A DNA stretch of 64,000 nt. Origin: Buxus sempervirens (taxonomy: Eukaryota; Streptophyta; Magnoliopsida; Buxales; Buxaceae). Below the pieces are notes generated by a model. The model was not told where the DNA came from. It saw only the letters and a program-made list of their open reading frames with translations, and did no database searches. This document shows positions 1-10,842 of the stretch, in pieces. The stretch lies in assembly GCA_947561395.2 (NCBI GenBank), contig OX387187.1, positions 44,045,581 through 44,109,580 on the forward strand. The letters run 5' to 3'. Position 1 is the first letter of the stretch, and the number at the start of each line of letters is the position of its first letter. The position numbers and the translations under genes are program-made.

Positions 1-757
1 TTATATTGAGATATCTTCCTTCCATTCTCTCCCCCCGTTTTGGCTAGTCCATCAGCTCAATTGTCCCGTCCTTGCCTAGCAGGAGTGTGATGTCTCTCCT
101 CAGGTTGTTGTAGATTTGACCATTGCAAATCTGAAGTCTTTAAAAGACTTGTTAAACAAATTGTTTACAAGTGGCGGCATTTTTTGAAGATATCCTTTGT
201 AAACAATAAAATGACACTCATTCTTAATTCTTTTAAAAAAGTGTCATACTTTTTAATTACCAAGAATTAGATGACTGAATCAGGTTTTTTTTTTTTTTTG
301 AAGAGTATCACCAGAAACCAATTATCCCTTTTATCTTATTGTGCTGTGCCAAATCTCCGACTTGGTAAATCTTATCACGATTTTCTGTTTATAAAACGTC
401 TCGCACCACGTCCACGTGAAACCTTGTAGGCAGATTTGGTATCAAGCCTACCAAGGGTTGGGTGCCCAAACCCTCGTCATTTACGCTTACCAACCCAGCT
501 GTCTGACTAAACAGAAGTTGGTTCCTCTAGCTGGTACCTCTCAAAGGGTTTCTTCTTCCTTAAAAAGAATCAGGACACAAGAAATACTCCAAAGGTGTTA
601 AGTGTAGCTAATCAAAGAGAAACCTCGTGTTGGGTAATGCCCAACGTGCTAGATTTTTGCTGCTTAGAAACACTATTTATGTCTCAAGAAATTCATATCC
701 CGACCAAGCAAATTGTGAGTTCAAAATCCGATCTCCGTTTCACTTCCAACCCAAATC
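1..757. other. Intergenic region upstream of the P450 pseudogene
   Basis: No supportable gene is seen. An AT-rich stretch at about 130-290 (a run ending in gtaaacaataaaatga, then a segment ending in attaccaagaatta) resembles the repeat at about 23.52-23.86 kb, so a dispersed non-coding repeat is likely. A possible TATA-like tttataaaacg at about 388-398 lies upstream of the P450 remnant. The 61-codon open frame at 416-601 has no recognisable domain. Confidence 0.5.
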
Positions 758-2812
758 GTGAGGATCTCTACTGATGTGTTGCAAGGAAATACTGTTCTAT
801 TTACGCTAGTCTTAGTAGCTTTTGCCGTCTTGTTGAATGGATGGATGATTACCAAATCCAAGAAGGGAGAACTCCCCTCACCACCAGGCCCTAAAGGCTT
901 GCCCCTTGTGGGAAGCCTCCCGTTCCTCAATCCAGAGCTCAACTCCTACTTTGCGGAGCTTGCACTGACCTATAGCCCCATCTTGAAGCTTCTGCTGGGT
1001 AACAAGGTCGCTGTCATGGTGACCTCCCCTTCCATGGCCAAGGAGGTGCTCAAAGACCATGACACCACCTTCGCCAATTGAGATGTCTCCATCGCAGCAC
1101 GGCTCTTCACTTACGGCGACAAGGACGTTGCATGCATGGATGCCATTTGGTGCTGAATGGTGGATGCGGCACAAGGTCTGCATGCAAGAAACGCTCGGCA
1201 GCGCCACTCTTGACACTGTTTATGGTCTACGCCAAAGGGAAGTCCGTCGGATGGTGGCCGATGTGTACACCAAGGGGGGCTCTCTTTTTTTTATTTTGAT
1301 TAGTACCAATAGGGGCTCTCCCATCAACGTTGGAGAGCTGATGTTCTTGACGACATTGAACGTAATCACGAGCATGCTTTGGAGTAACACGTTCAAAGTG
1401 GAAGAGCGTGCTCGTTTGGGTGCGGAGTTTCGAGTTGGGGTGGCAGGGATGACCGAGCCACTGGATAAGCCCAATGTTTCTGTTATGTACCTAACCGTTG
1501 CTCCAAAAGCCCCAAGGCTTATGAAGACTTAGTTGGTTAAGCACTTAACATTTAGGATCGTAACATTCCACCACGCTTCCGCAGCCAACGTCCACGGTGG
1601 CCCACTTTATCGACACTGACCTGGTGGTAGTCTTTTCCCTCTTGGCGGCTGCACTCATCTATCAGTATTCAATGACTTAGCACCATGCCCATACATAATA
1701 CCAAGGTATTTTAATCCAGCTTATAAGTCGCCCCCTTCGAGACTCGAACCCGAGACGTGGTGGTTGGCTCCGATACCATTTGTTATGTGCCTAACCGTTG
1801 CTCCAAAAGCCCCAAGGCTTATGAAGACTTAGTTGGTTAAGCACTTAACATTTAGGACCGTAATAGTTTCCAACTTTTTTACAGGATTGGCTCCGTTCGA
1901 TCTGCAAGGAGTAGCCAAGCACATGAAGAAGCTGAAAGTTGATGCAATCTTCAATTTCATCATCAATCAACGGCAGAGTGAGAAAACGAACGGTGACCAT
2001 CTTAACGAGGAAAAGGACTTGTGCAGGCCTTGCTGCAGATGAAAGAGAATGGAGACACTAAGACGCCCATGACCGTGGAACATGTCAAGGCCTTGCTTAT
2101 CGTATGTTCGATTCCTTTTTCCCTTTCATAACAATGGGGAGATGAAAAAAGGGAATGAAATTGTGTCCTTCTCTTTGTAATGTTTTTCTTTTCTGGCATC
2201 ATAAGTTTAAGACTTCACATACATATGAACAGGATTTGGTGGTTGCTGGGACAAATTCAACTTCAAAAACAGTAGAGTGGATGATGGCAGAGATAGTGAA
2301 AAAACCTGAGGTTTTGCGTAAAGTTCAGGATTGAAGAATCTCATATCTTTAAACTACCTTACTTGATTGCAGTGATGAAAGAGGTGTTGTGCTTGCACCC
2401 AGCCCTCCCACTCTTGATTCCTCGCTCCCCAAGCCAAGCTTGCTCCGTGGGACATTACACGGTTCCTAATGGTGCTATCTTTGTGAACGTATGGGCAATC
2501 CACAGGGACCCTTTGGTTCGGAACAATCCATCCGAAGTCAAACCAGAGAGGTTCTTGAATGCTAATGGGACTTCACAGGTAACGACTTTCGTTACATTCC
2601 ATTCGGGTTAAAGGATATGTGCAGGGATTGCAATGGCGGAGAGGATGGTCATGTTTTCAGTAGCATCACTGTTGCATAGCTTTGACTGGGGATTGCCTGA
2701 GGGAACCAAGTTGGATCTTGCAGGGAAGTTTGCACTGGTGTTCAAGAAGGCGACGCCATTGGTTGCAGCTCCCACACCAAGGTTATCTGACCGCGAACTT
2801 TATGCAAAATAG
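758..2812 (+). pseudogene. Cytochrome P450 pseudogene, CYP706-like
   Basis: This is a decayed two-exon P450, an ER-anchored haem mono-oxygenase in life. Visible in order are an N-terminal hydrophobic anchor, the proline-rich hinge (SPPGPKGLPLVGSLPF), the WMPFGAEW block, the I-helix AGTNSTSKTVEW (after an intron at about 2101-2231), the K-helix region, the HRDP/PERF block, and the haem loop split between frames near 2570-2660 (IPFG then RICAG). The wording matches CYP706 best. Breaks: the first in-frame codon at 758 is GTG, not ATG; TGA at 1079-1081 replaces the expected Arg of NRDV; a TGCA duplication near 1130 shifts the frame; a 36-bp insert lies at 1285-1320; a TRIM interrupts it at 1481-1865; sequence is missing near 2330; and the frame shifts again before and inside the haem loop. 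It cannot encode a working enzyme. The subfamily call is from memory of family motifs. Confidence 0.88.
1481..1865 (-). mobile_element. TRIM (terminal-repeat retrotransposon in miniature) inside the P450 exon
   Basis: Two 85-bp direct repeats (1481-1565 and 1781-1865) begin tgttatg and end near taaca/taata. They flank a 215-bp core with no coding. A perfect 5-bp target duplication, gtttc, sits at 1476-1480 and 1866-1870. Read on the minus strand, the right repeat is followed by atggtatcggagcc, which resembles the initiator-Met tRNA primer-binding site, and a purine-rich run precedes the other repeat. These are the marks of a TRIM. Removing the element and one gtttc rejoins the P450 reading frame (PNVS then NFF), so it landed in coding DNA. 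Confidence 0.88.
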
Positions 2813-3282
2813 GTTGGGAGAGACCTCTGCGGTCATCATCTGCTGCATTTGTAGCCAATAAGACCATGGAACCTTGCTATATATACTGGTTGTTTTCATC
2901 TTCTTGGTATCCATTTTGCAATGTGGTTATGTCCCGGGGAAGGGTTTACATCGCCTTTATCTACAACCTTATTTGCAGCTTTTCATAGGGTTGCTTAAAA
3001 ATTTTCAGTTATACCATTCACGGTACATGTGGCATGATCCCAATGCAGGCTGCAAATAAAATTGTAGATAAAGGCCCTACAGAATCTCAATTGCGCCGGG
3101 GGAATGGTACTACCTTTTTGCATTTTTCTACCACAAAATCTTGCTTGACTACATTTAATCAATTATCTTTAATCAGAAATTAATCTAGAATCAATCCGAA
3201 TTTTGTTTGTGGAATGCTAGAGCTTGAAAATTAGAAGTCCAGTTGTGAAGGGGAACAATGTTTAGAAATATAACCAATATGA

Positions 3283-3317
<35 letters not shown>

Positions 3318-3414
3318 TAGTAGGGTGCACGTGCAGAACTGCATGTAGGAGAGGGAATAGTTGCGACTGTCTATGGTTTAAACCAATATGTAGATAATTT
3401 AGGATGGGAGAAGT
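2813..3414. other. Intergenic region with an AT microsatellite
   Basis: This holds the 3' flank of the P450 remnant. A (TA)n run lies at about 3284-3315. No gene or RNA is recognised. Confidence 0.5.
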
Positions 3415-3465
3415 CACTACAAAAAAACACGGTTTTAGCGACGCTTTTTTTGCAGCGGTAGACAA

Positions 3466-3925
3466 TTACCGCCGCTAAAAGCGCTTATATACACTTAATC
3501 GGCGGAAGATAGTGTACCGCCGTCGAAATAAGTTTTTAGCGGCGGTAACGCTCTACCGCCGCTAAAATGAATAACGCGCGCTTCATTTTCGCGCGGGAAG
3601 GTTTGGCGCGTTTGTTCACCGGAGGTAGTGCCGCCGGTAATAACGAAAACTACCGCCGGCTAAAACAATATTTCTTATGTTTTGTTTTTCTTAATTAAAA
3701 TATTTTTGTAGCGGCGGGAATAGCTTACCGCCGCTAAAAAGGGACTAATTCGCTCGCCCCGTATGGACTTTAGCGGCGGGAATCTGTTACCGCCGCTAAA
3801 AGGGAAGAAGTTCAAGCGCGTAGATTGGGTTTTTAGCGGCGGGAATTAGTTACCGCCGCTAAAAGGTTGTCGTCCCTGCCCGCGAAAAGCTTTTTAGCGG
3901 CGGTAACTAATTACCGCCACTAAAA
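3466..3925. repeat. Subterminal palindrome array of the CACTA element
   Basis: There are about six repeats of a ttttagcggcgg...ccgccgctaaaa inverted pair. Clear hairpins lie at about 3533-3566, 3709-3738, 3769-3801, 3831-3864 and 3891-3925, each with a loop of roughly 8-12 bases. Confidence 0.8.
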
Positions 3926-3931
3926 GGGTAT

Positions 3932-3961
3932 AAAACCCCAAATCGCGCGATTTGGGGTTTT
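3932..3961. repeat. 30-bp perfect palindrome
   Basis: The two 15-base arms (aaaaccccaaatcgc and its complement) meet without a loop at 3946/3947. It directly follows the CACTA hairpin array and precedes the putative first exon. Confidence 0.85.
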
Positions 3962-4498
3962 CTTCTCGGCGCGAATCTCTGCAAATTTTTTTTTCCGGCC
4001 GATTTCTCTCATGAATCCGGGTGTATTGCTGCCGGAATTTGGTCGTCGACGTTCTCATTCACAAAGCCGCCGTCGCCGTTCTCCGCCGTCGCCGTTCTCT
4101 GCCGTCTCCGTTCGCCGTCGCCAAGCGCCGTTCGCAGGTAAGTGCTCGCCAAATCCCACCATTTGTGTTGTAATGTTTTGATTTGCAAATAAGTTTCAGA
4201 AGTGTTTTTGATGGTTTTGCTTTTGTAATCACGAAATGTACCCATTGCCTGCAATGTTATTTTATTTTGGCATCTCTGAGTTCCTTATGCCATTTCAAAT
4301 TTTAAGCTGCATTCTATGAAAGATTCGTGAATATAGGTCGTTGATATTGAAATCATCACATCGACTTCCAAGTCAGTTTTTATCTAAGTCTGATATTTGG
4401 CTTCTCTACCGTTTAATAGCTAAATTAGATTTGAAGTTCTGCAACAAATATGATATAATGGTTTGTATAATGTGGTCGGCCGGATTGGTTTTGTAGTG

Positions 4499-5780
4499 AC
4501 TCGCCTGTCGTCACATAAGCAAGGGCTTTTCCTACAAAAACCAGACATTATTAGATACTAGAAATACTCTTCTAGTGATTATATATGTCCCAACTTTTGA
4601 ACAAACGTACAAACCGACCAAAACATAAGGCAACTTGATACATAAAACAGAAGCCAAGATTTCATTTGTAGAAAAATCATCAAGTCAAGCAAAGACATGA
4701 ACAAACATGTAAACCATGAAACTTAATTATTGCTAAAGACAACAGACGGCCATATACAAGTCGATAAGGAGATAATATATAAGTTGATAAGAGCCCTTCC
4801 AAAGTCTCTGTCAAGATAAAATATAAAACGATTGAGATCATCATGATAGTTTATTCCATTAAAGAGACAAATCAAATGGAAGAAGTAGCTATCTAGAATT
4901 AAATTTAACATTAGCGATTGAGACCCATGATTGTTTTTTTTTGGGGGTAAATCTAATGGACTTACTGTAGAAACCACAATAAAATCAAAATCATCTTTGA
5001 CTTTAAAAAAAAGATGTAAGACAGTCTACAGGTCTTGCTATGGCCCGTTCAAGAGTTTCAACCAATTAGAACAGTCAAGCCATGTTAAAACCATGCGCGT
5101 ACGCGGGTTTTGAGCACTATGGTGTAATTGACATAGTCAAGTCCATGACGAAAATTCATAGGTCTATTGTTGATAAGTTTTGTGGAAACAACTTCATAAG
5201 AAGACAAAGGCCGCCGATGACGACTCGCCTTTCTTGTCTTCATAACTCCAGTTCCATTAAACTAAAGCCTCCTAAAATTAAAGGTTTAGATAACTCTACA
5301 GTCTCTGATATCTAGAGGTCTGTAAAGAATAAACATAAAAACTAAAAGAAAAAAGGAATAGGTACTTACCAACCAAGTAAGTCTTCCTTTTAGGTTTTCA
5401 TTTCAAATTTTCATTGCTAGCTCCTTGAAAGCTTTGACTTCATTATCCTACCCTAATTAATTTGGGCACTTCTCTCTATTCATAAATGTGAATGCTATTT
5501 TTGGATATGGATGTGGATATGGATGTGAATGCTATTTTTGGATATGGATGTGAATGCTATTTTTGGATATGAATGTGGATATGGATGTGAAAGCTTCGAC
5601 TCTTCTTTTGTTTACAGGTTAAACCATTATTATTTTAGACCAATTTGGTCTGGACAACCATCTATTTTTAGGGGAGATGCTGCCGAAATTTTTAGGGGAG
5701 ATAAATAATGGTTAAACCATTATTTATCTCTTTAAGTTCCTTGTTGTGATATTTCTGTTCTAATGCTGTTCAATACCTTG
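4499..5780. other. Non-coding AT-rich region with a minisatellite and a hairpin
   Basis: No gene is recognised. A short tandem repeat (core gtgaatgctatttttggata) runs at about 5487-5592. A hairpin at 5698-5730 has 15-base arms (gagataaataatggt) around a 3-base loop. The open frames here show no domain. Confidence 0.55.
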
Positions 5781-6119
5781 GTCTCGGCCAAACCACGACC
5801 TAACTTAAGCATGCACGCCCCACATAGGGCTTGGGTGGGCCTCAAGTGGTCCGGCCCGCCCAGTTCCTTTGATTATTTTATTTAAGCACAATTCAATGGT
5901 TCGGGCTGGGTGGGCCCCGTTGGAGGGCCCACTGGAAATCAAGTCAGACCGGGTGGTCCGGGTCCCAAGTTGGGTTCCCGGGTGACCCGGAAACCCTATC
6001 GGTTCCTTTGGCTCGATTTAGGAATGCCACCCATACTTAGCAAAAGTAGGTTACAGAATATAGGCCACAGAAACATATCAAAATTAATACTTAGCAAGGA
6101 GAGATTAGCTCATTCTGTT

Positions 6120-6261
6120 GGGTCCAAGGGGAGGTACCCGGGGCCCCTGTGGGTGAAGCGAAGCGGAGCCCACAGGGTGGGGTACCTCCCCGCACCAAGG
6201 AACTAGTTGGACGTGCAGCGAACAAAGGGAGTGGGGGGTGCGAGGGGCTTTGCCCCTCGCG
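6120..6261. repeat. Hairpins in the distal part of the minus-strand LTR
   Basis: One long imperfect inverted repeat spans about 6129-6192: ggggaggtacc pairs with ggtacctcccc, and ctgtgggt pairs with the facing acccacag-like arm. A second hairpin, gcgaggggc/gcccctcgc, lies at about 6240-6260. Confidence 0.7.
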
Positions 6262-6712
6262 GTTATAGACACCCCAAAATTGCACGATTTTTGATAAATC
6301 TTGAAGGAGAGAAATATTTTATTGGAATTTTCAATTCTTTGCATTAGGTTTGAGATACTTAACCCATTTGAATCCAAAGCCGTAAAGGAAAAGACCCAAA
6401 TTCTATCTTTTGTGCAAAGTCAAACTTTTTCCGGTTGAATTTTGTTGACTTTTGACCCCAGAAAATGAAATATTTTTTAAAGCCAGATTTCAAGATAATT
6501 TTTCCCGGTAATCAGGTTTTTAGCCATGTTATTGCATAAAAGAATTTTTTGAGATTTTAAATCTTGGCGAATACCTTGGTTTTAACATATTGAACCTTTT
6601 TCACAGACCTGAAAAATCGGAATTTTGCCTAGAACTGGAAAGTTGACTTTTTATTCACTTGGAATTTGGGTCTGGAACTATTTTTAATGGATTCAAATGG
6701 GGGGGTGTTTGC

Positions 6713-6793
6713 TTATTTACATGTAATATCTTAAGTAAATGGAGATTAAAAAATACGAGGACATTTACTTAAACGATATTACATGTAAATAAG
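6713..6793. repeat. Foldback in U3 of solo LTR A
   Basis: cttatttacatgtaatatc and its near complement face each other around about 40 bases, with a nested aagtaaatg / catttactt pair. Confidence 0.7.
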
Positions 6794-6832
6794 TGTTGCC
6801 TGTGTTAAAATTTGGAAAAAAGGCTTTTTTCC

Positions 6833-6976
6833 TTGTATCCGGCAACTCAGGCCGGATACAAGTACCTTTCTTTGTATCCGGTGGAACATACCGGATACAA
6901 GCAGTGCTTAGTGTATCCGGTATTGTATACCGGATACCTTAAGGACCTTGTGTATCCGGCCTGATATACCGGATAC
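6833..6976. repeat. Four-palindrome array upstream of the TATA box, solo LTR A
   Basis: Four hairpins with core gtatccgg...ccggatac lie at about 6833-6861, 6872-6900, 6912-6937 and 6951-6976. The TATA box follows about 155 bp later. The loops differ while the arms are kept. Confidence 0.85.
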
Positions 6977-7130
6977 GCAAGTTTTGCTCAAAATTAGGGT
7001 TTTCCGAGAGAAATCACTTTTTACCATCATGTCCCTCATTAAATGAGGGGAAATCTCGGAAACAGCCCTAGGGTTAAGGTTGATGGGTTCTAGACATTAA
7101 GTTGTGTCTACCAATGACCTTAGTCTTTGC

Positions 7131-7140
7131 CTATAAATAG
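7131..7140 (+). promoter_or_regulatory. TATA box of solo LTR A
   Basis: A ctataaatag element with GC-rich flanks, followed about 30 bp later by the likely start of the R region. Confidence 0.65.
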
Positions 7141-9075
7141 GAGCCTCCTCCTTGAGCAAATGGCACACAACTCTTGTTTTGAATTCTCGCAAAGAAGAAC
7201 TCCAAGAGAAGAAGGAAACCGCTGTGGAATCGTCTCCAGAACTCAGGTAAGCCTCAACTTTTCTTTTTATTTTCTGTCTTTACATTCCTAGATCTAGATC
7301 TCTTCTTCTACCTTTCTGTAGTGTAAAGCCTTGTTTGTGTGTGGAAATCCTTCCCCGGCTCAAAGTATCTCAAGACTCCCCTAGCCGTAAAACGTGAAGG
7401 CGGATCTAGGAGAAACGAGACTGGGGATTGACCCTAGTGCTAGAACCTATGTAGCATAAGGCCTTTTTTATTGATTGTAAACCGTTCCATATTCAAAGTA
7501 CCCTTGATTATCTTAAAGAGAACAGAGGGAAACGATAATGGAACGGAACCCTAGACTATGCTAGAACCTATTTTGTTAAATCTATATGCATGTGTATGGA
7601 TCTTGCTTGGTTTTTTTCACTTTTGCACACATATCACTATTTTGGCGGGATAGGCTTATATTTGGGGTTTATTGCATTTATTGTGATAAATCTCAAATAA
7701 ATGGCCTCAATCAATTCTGGAATGCCTTTCGGATGATTTTAAAGTATTTGTGATCATCTTGCACGAATTTCATTTTTATCAATTTTCGGACTTGGTTTTA
7801 CTCAAAAAAAAATGGCTTAGCTTGACAGCACCTGTACCCTTACTTCGGACGCCCGTAACTTCATCATCCGGATGAATTTTGGGGTGATTCCAGAACCATG
7901 GGAAAGGTGAGGCTGTCTAGTTTATGTCCACCAAATTTCATGAATTTTCATCTAGCCAATTTTTGACACCTCTCTGTCGAAGTTGAGTGGACAGTTCAGG
8001 TTCAAATACAGAACTTGTCACTTCGACGGACCGCCATGTGTTCGTTTTAAGTCCGATTCGAGTGATTTTTATTTATGAGTACTCCTTTATGAGTCTATTT
8101 TCAAATCCAGTTGGTTTCATAATTTTTGAACTCCATTTGAATTATTGGTAGCCGATTTACTCAGAACTGCTCATTTGCATTTTTCTGGGTAAATCTGTGA
8201 TCTTCGGGGCCTGTTCGGGAGACCACCCAAGGCACGTCCGAAGGGATTTTTGTATGAGGCTAGTTTCTCTGGAAAGATGGCCATACAGACTTCAATCACA
8301 CCAAATTTCACGGATTTCTATGTAGTGGATTTTTCTAGACAATTTTCCAAAGTTGCCCACTTACCACTTTTAAAAATCCCCAGCAGCAACTTCAAAGGAG
8401 CATAACTCCTAGATTTTTCATCGAAATGAAGTGAAATTTTGCATGAGACTCTTATTTACCCTAGTCTTTCAAATGGATTTGGTTTGGTTCATTTTAGAAT
8501 TGGATTTGAATGATTTCAAGGCAAATGGCATACTTTTTACCGAATTTTCCGGATTTGATTTAACTTGGTTTTATGCAACCTCTACTTTGATTTCCATCTT
8601 TTGAAATACTCCAGAAATGATATTGACATAAGAGAGGATCTAAAATCCATTTAGATCTTCATGTGAAAATATTATACATTGTTCCTTTTTCAAGGCTTTT
8701 TCATGATTTTTAGCAAGCTTCTTATTTTGTTTTTGCATGAATATACACTTGGCAACCACTTCGTGTGGATGAATGGGGGTGCCTAACACCTTCCCCCGTT
8801 CATAATCTAATCCCCTTACCCATCTCTGGATTTGATTTTCAAGTATGGTTATTTTTATCCTAGAATTTGTCTTTTGGCTATTTTTGCCTACTTTTGAACT
8901 CTTTGGTGTCCATTCTCACCCCAAAATCATGAATGGTGGCGACTCTCCCAATTTTTGCGTTGAGCCCGTGTGTTGACGGAGGGATGATCACTCCGGTGAT
9001 TTTTTCCCATGTCTCACAGCGGTACAGTAAAGGGTATTTTCGGAAATTTTCAAAAATACAGCAATTCGGCCTGTT

Positions 9076-9315
9076 TTAGGGGTATGCGCTCACTTCAGGA
9101 AGTGAGCGCCAATAGGCGCTAAGAACCAGGCAAAATTTGGACCTGGCGCTCACTCGATACTAAGTGAGCGCGAGCTGGGCAGGAAGTGAGCGCGAGCTGG
9201 GCGAGAGATGGGCGCCAGAATTGCGCATGGTTTTAAGTGAGCGCGAGCTGAGCGCCAAGTGGGTGCCAGCTCGGTGGGTAGTGAAATAAAAGGGCGCCTA
9301 CTTCCTAAGTGAGCG
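9076..9315. repeat. Second hairpin array, in the transcribed part of the minus-strand LTR
   Basis: There are many copies of a gcgctcactt / aagtgagcgc core in both orientations; the tightest hairpin is gcgctcacttcaggaagtgagcgc-like at about 9089-9110. The array lies 690-920 bp downstream (minus strand) of that LTR's TATA box. Solo LTR B has its own second array at the matching place (11.60-11.72 kb). Confidence 0.75.
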
Positions 9316-9992
9316 CTAAGTGGGCGGCTATTTACTGCGATTTTCAACTCTCTGTTATTTCGAGATATCCATCTCTGGCCGATCTTTTTCGGCCTGTAAT
9401 TGTTCCATTAGTCTCCTAATATGCCCAGAACACTTTCCAACTAGTTTTGGATTTAATCTAAACACATTTTGTGAAGATCAAACCTCCTTGCAAACCTGCA
9501 AGTCCGAACACCCGAACTCTAACAGAACATACAAGGAAGGGAATTGGGGGCTTTATCGGGATACAACAGAGAGGGAGAACTCATGGGGGAACATGCTCCC
9601 CCTTCGAATCAATCAAACAAGTAATGGCAGTGAAGAACAAAAATGCTAGAAAACAGGATATCGCAATGAACTTATTTATTTTGGACAAGAGTTCGTCGGG
9701 AACATTACCTGGGTGTTTCAACACCTATCCGAAGTGGGTGGAGCCTCCTTGTGCAAGCAGCCACCGGAGCAACACCTCTCCACGCCCACAGCAAGATCTC
9801 CTTAGGGTTTATCTCCTTCGGGTTTGATGAGGAAGAGAGGAATGGGGGGGGGGGGGGGTCTGGTTTTTTTCTTTGGGGAAGAGGATGGCCAAGACCACCT
9901 TCGAATGCCTCGGGCAAGAAAACGTCCAACCTCAGATAATGTCGAACCAAAAATCCAAACCCCCAACAATCCGAACCCCCTGCAATGAAGGG

Positions 9993-10003
9993 GGTTGTGG
10001 CTT
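9993..10003 (-). promoter_or_regulatory. TATA box of the minus-strand LTR
   Basis: On the minus strand this reads ctataaaagcc. It is followed by sequence resembling the R/U5 of the LTR at 63.65 kb, with a splice-donor-like ggtaatgttcc near 9710. Confidence 0.55.
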
Positions 10004-10605
10004 TTATAGAAGAGGAAGGGGTATCCGCCGACTTCGGCGCCCAGTGTAGACACCTGATTTTTGCACCCCAAAAAATGAAGAAAATGGAAATTTCAACTAA
10101 AAAGTCAAACCCTGAGGGGGCCAAAATTTGACTTTTTGATCCAAAGAAAATTGGCCATCAAACTTCCTCTCATTGAAAAGAGCATTTCGACACGGTTCTA
10201 ACGCAATTGAGTTTGCCAGAATCGGAGTCCAGATGAGGAAGTTATGAGCCGGTCAAACTTTTGGGGGAGCGAAAGTTGACTTTTTGCTCGACCCCAATTC
10301 AACTGCCCAATTTGATCCCAGTGGATAGTGGGTTCCGAGCCGATTCCAACAACACCAAATTTGCTGAAATCGGACATCGAACGGAAAAGTTATGGGCAGT
10401 TGAAGTTTCAAAGAAAGCTGCCCATGTGGCAAAACAGCAGTAAAAAGCAGAATAGATGAATTAAATAAATAAAAATAATCTTTTAATATTATTTTAATAA
10501 GAGAATCTCGTTTTATAATAAAATAATCAAAAAATCGGATAAAAATCTTTAAATAAACCAAATTAAATAAAGATTTGAAATCCAAGCATTTTTAAAACGT
10601 GCTGG

Positions 10606-10820
10606 ACCGTATTTACATTACGGGTAGGGCATGCCCGTATTTGAAGTACGGGCACGCTTCTAGAAGCAAACACGCGTCGCAGTACGGCGGGACACGCGTC
10701 CCGTACGGAGGAATCTACGATAATTGCAAATATTCGTTTTTCGTCCGTATTTGAATTACGGGCAAGGCACGCCCGTACTTGAAGTACGGGCAAGGCATGC
10801 CCGTAGTTCAAATACGGGCA
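10606..10820. repeat. Six-palindrome array upstream of the TATA box, solo LTR B
   Basis: Core cccgtatttgaagtacggg occurs with variants at about 10607-10623, 10633-10652, 10683-10705, 10744-10762, 10771-10790 and 10800-10819. The last ends 14 bp before the TATA box. The arm sequence is unrelated to the gtatccgg arms of solo LTR A. Confidence 0.85.
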
Positions 10821-10832
10821 CGAAAATTTTGC

Positions 10833-10842
10833 CTATAAATAG
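10833..10842 (+). promoter_or_regulatory. TATA box of solo LTR B
   Basis: ctataaatag, immediately downstream of the palindrome array. Confidence 0.65.

Larger units (their letters stand above)
3415..4498 (+). mobile_element. CACTA-type DNA transposon, left end with possible short full element
   Basis: The left end at 3415 begins CACTACAAAAAAACACGG, the classic CACTA terminus. It is followed by a dense subterminal array of ttttagcggcggtaa / ttaccgccgctaaaa units to about 3925, many paired as hairpins, as expected for transposase-binding subterminal repeats. A candidate right end, ttttgtagtg, stops at 4498. The flanking triplets are agt (3412-3414) and act (4499-4501), one mismatch from a 3-bp target duplication. 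The right side lacks the subterminal array, so it is either a deletion derivative or a chance TAGTG. An ATG at 4011 opens an Arg/Pro/Ser-rich stretch ending at a good splice donor (cag/gtaagt, 4135-4143), perhaps the first exon of the lost transposase gene. Confidence 0.6.
6264..9018 (+). mobile_element. Solo LTR A, Ty3-like (Tat/Ogre-type)
   Basis: It starts TATAGACACCCC (the G of the usual TG has decayed) and ends catgtctcaca. A perfect 5-bp target duplication, gcggt, lies at 6259-6263 and 9019-9023. The LTR is 2755 bp. There is a TATA box ctataaatag at 7131-7140, preceded by four palindromes, and a GGCGACTC motif near 8937, close to the 3' end as in related LTRs. No retroviral-type domain is coded, which is expected of a solo LTR left by recombination. 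The lineage is inferred from the TGTAGACACC start and GGCGACTC; a domain-bearing copy would be needed to confirm it. Confidence 0.85.

Noticed and set aside
1738..1780. tRNA-like gactcgaacccgagac phrase
   Set aside because: No cloverleaf can be built. It lies next to the primer-binding site of the TRIM and is explained by it.
6833..6976. CRISPR-like spaced repeats
   Set aside because: The repeats are self-complementary, unequal in spacing and lie in a plant LTR; there are no cas genes.
9471..9827. 118-codon frame and neighbours between the LTRs
   Set aside because: It lies in the transcribed part of the minus-strand LTR, on the opposite strand, and matches no gag or pol domain.
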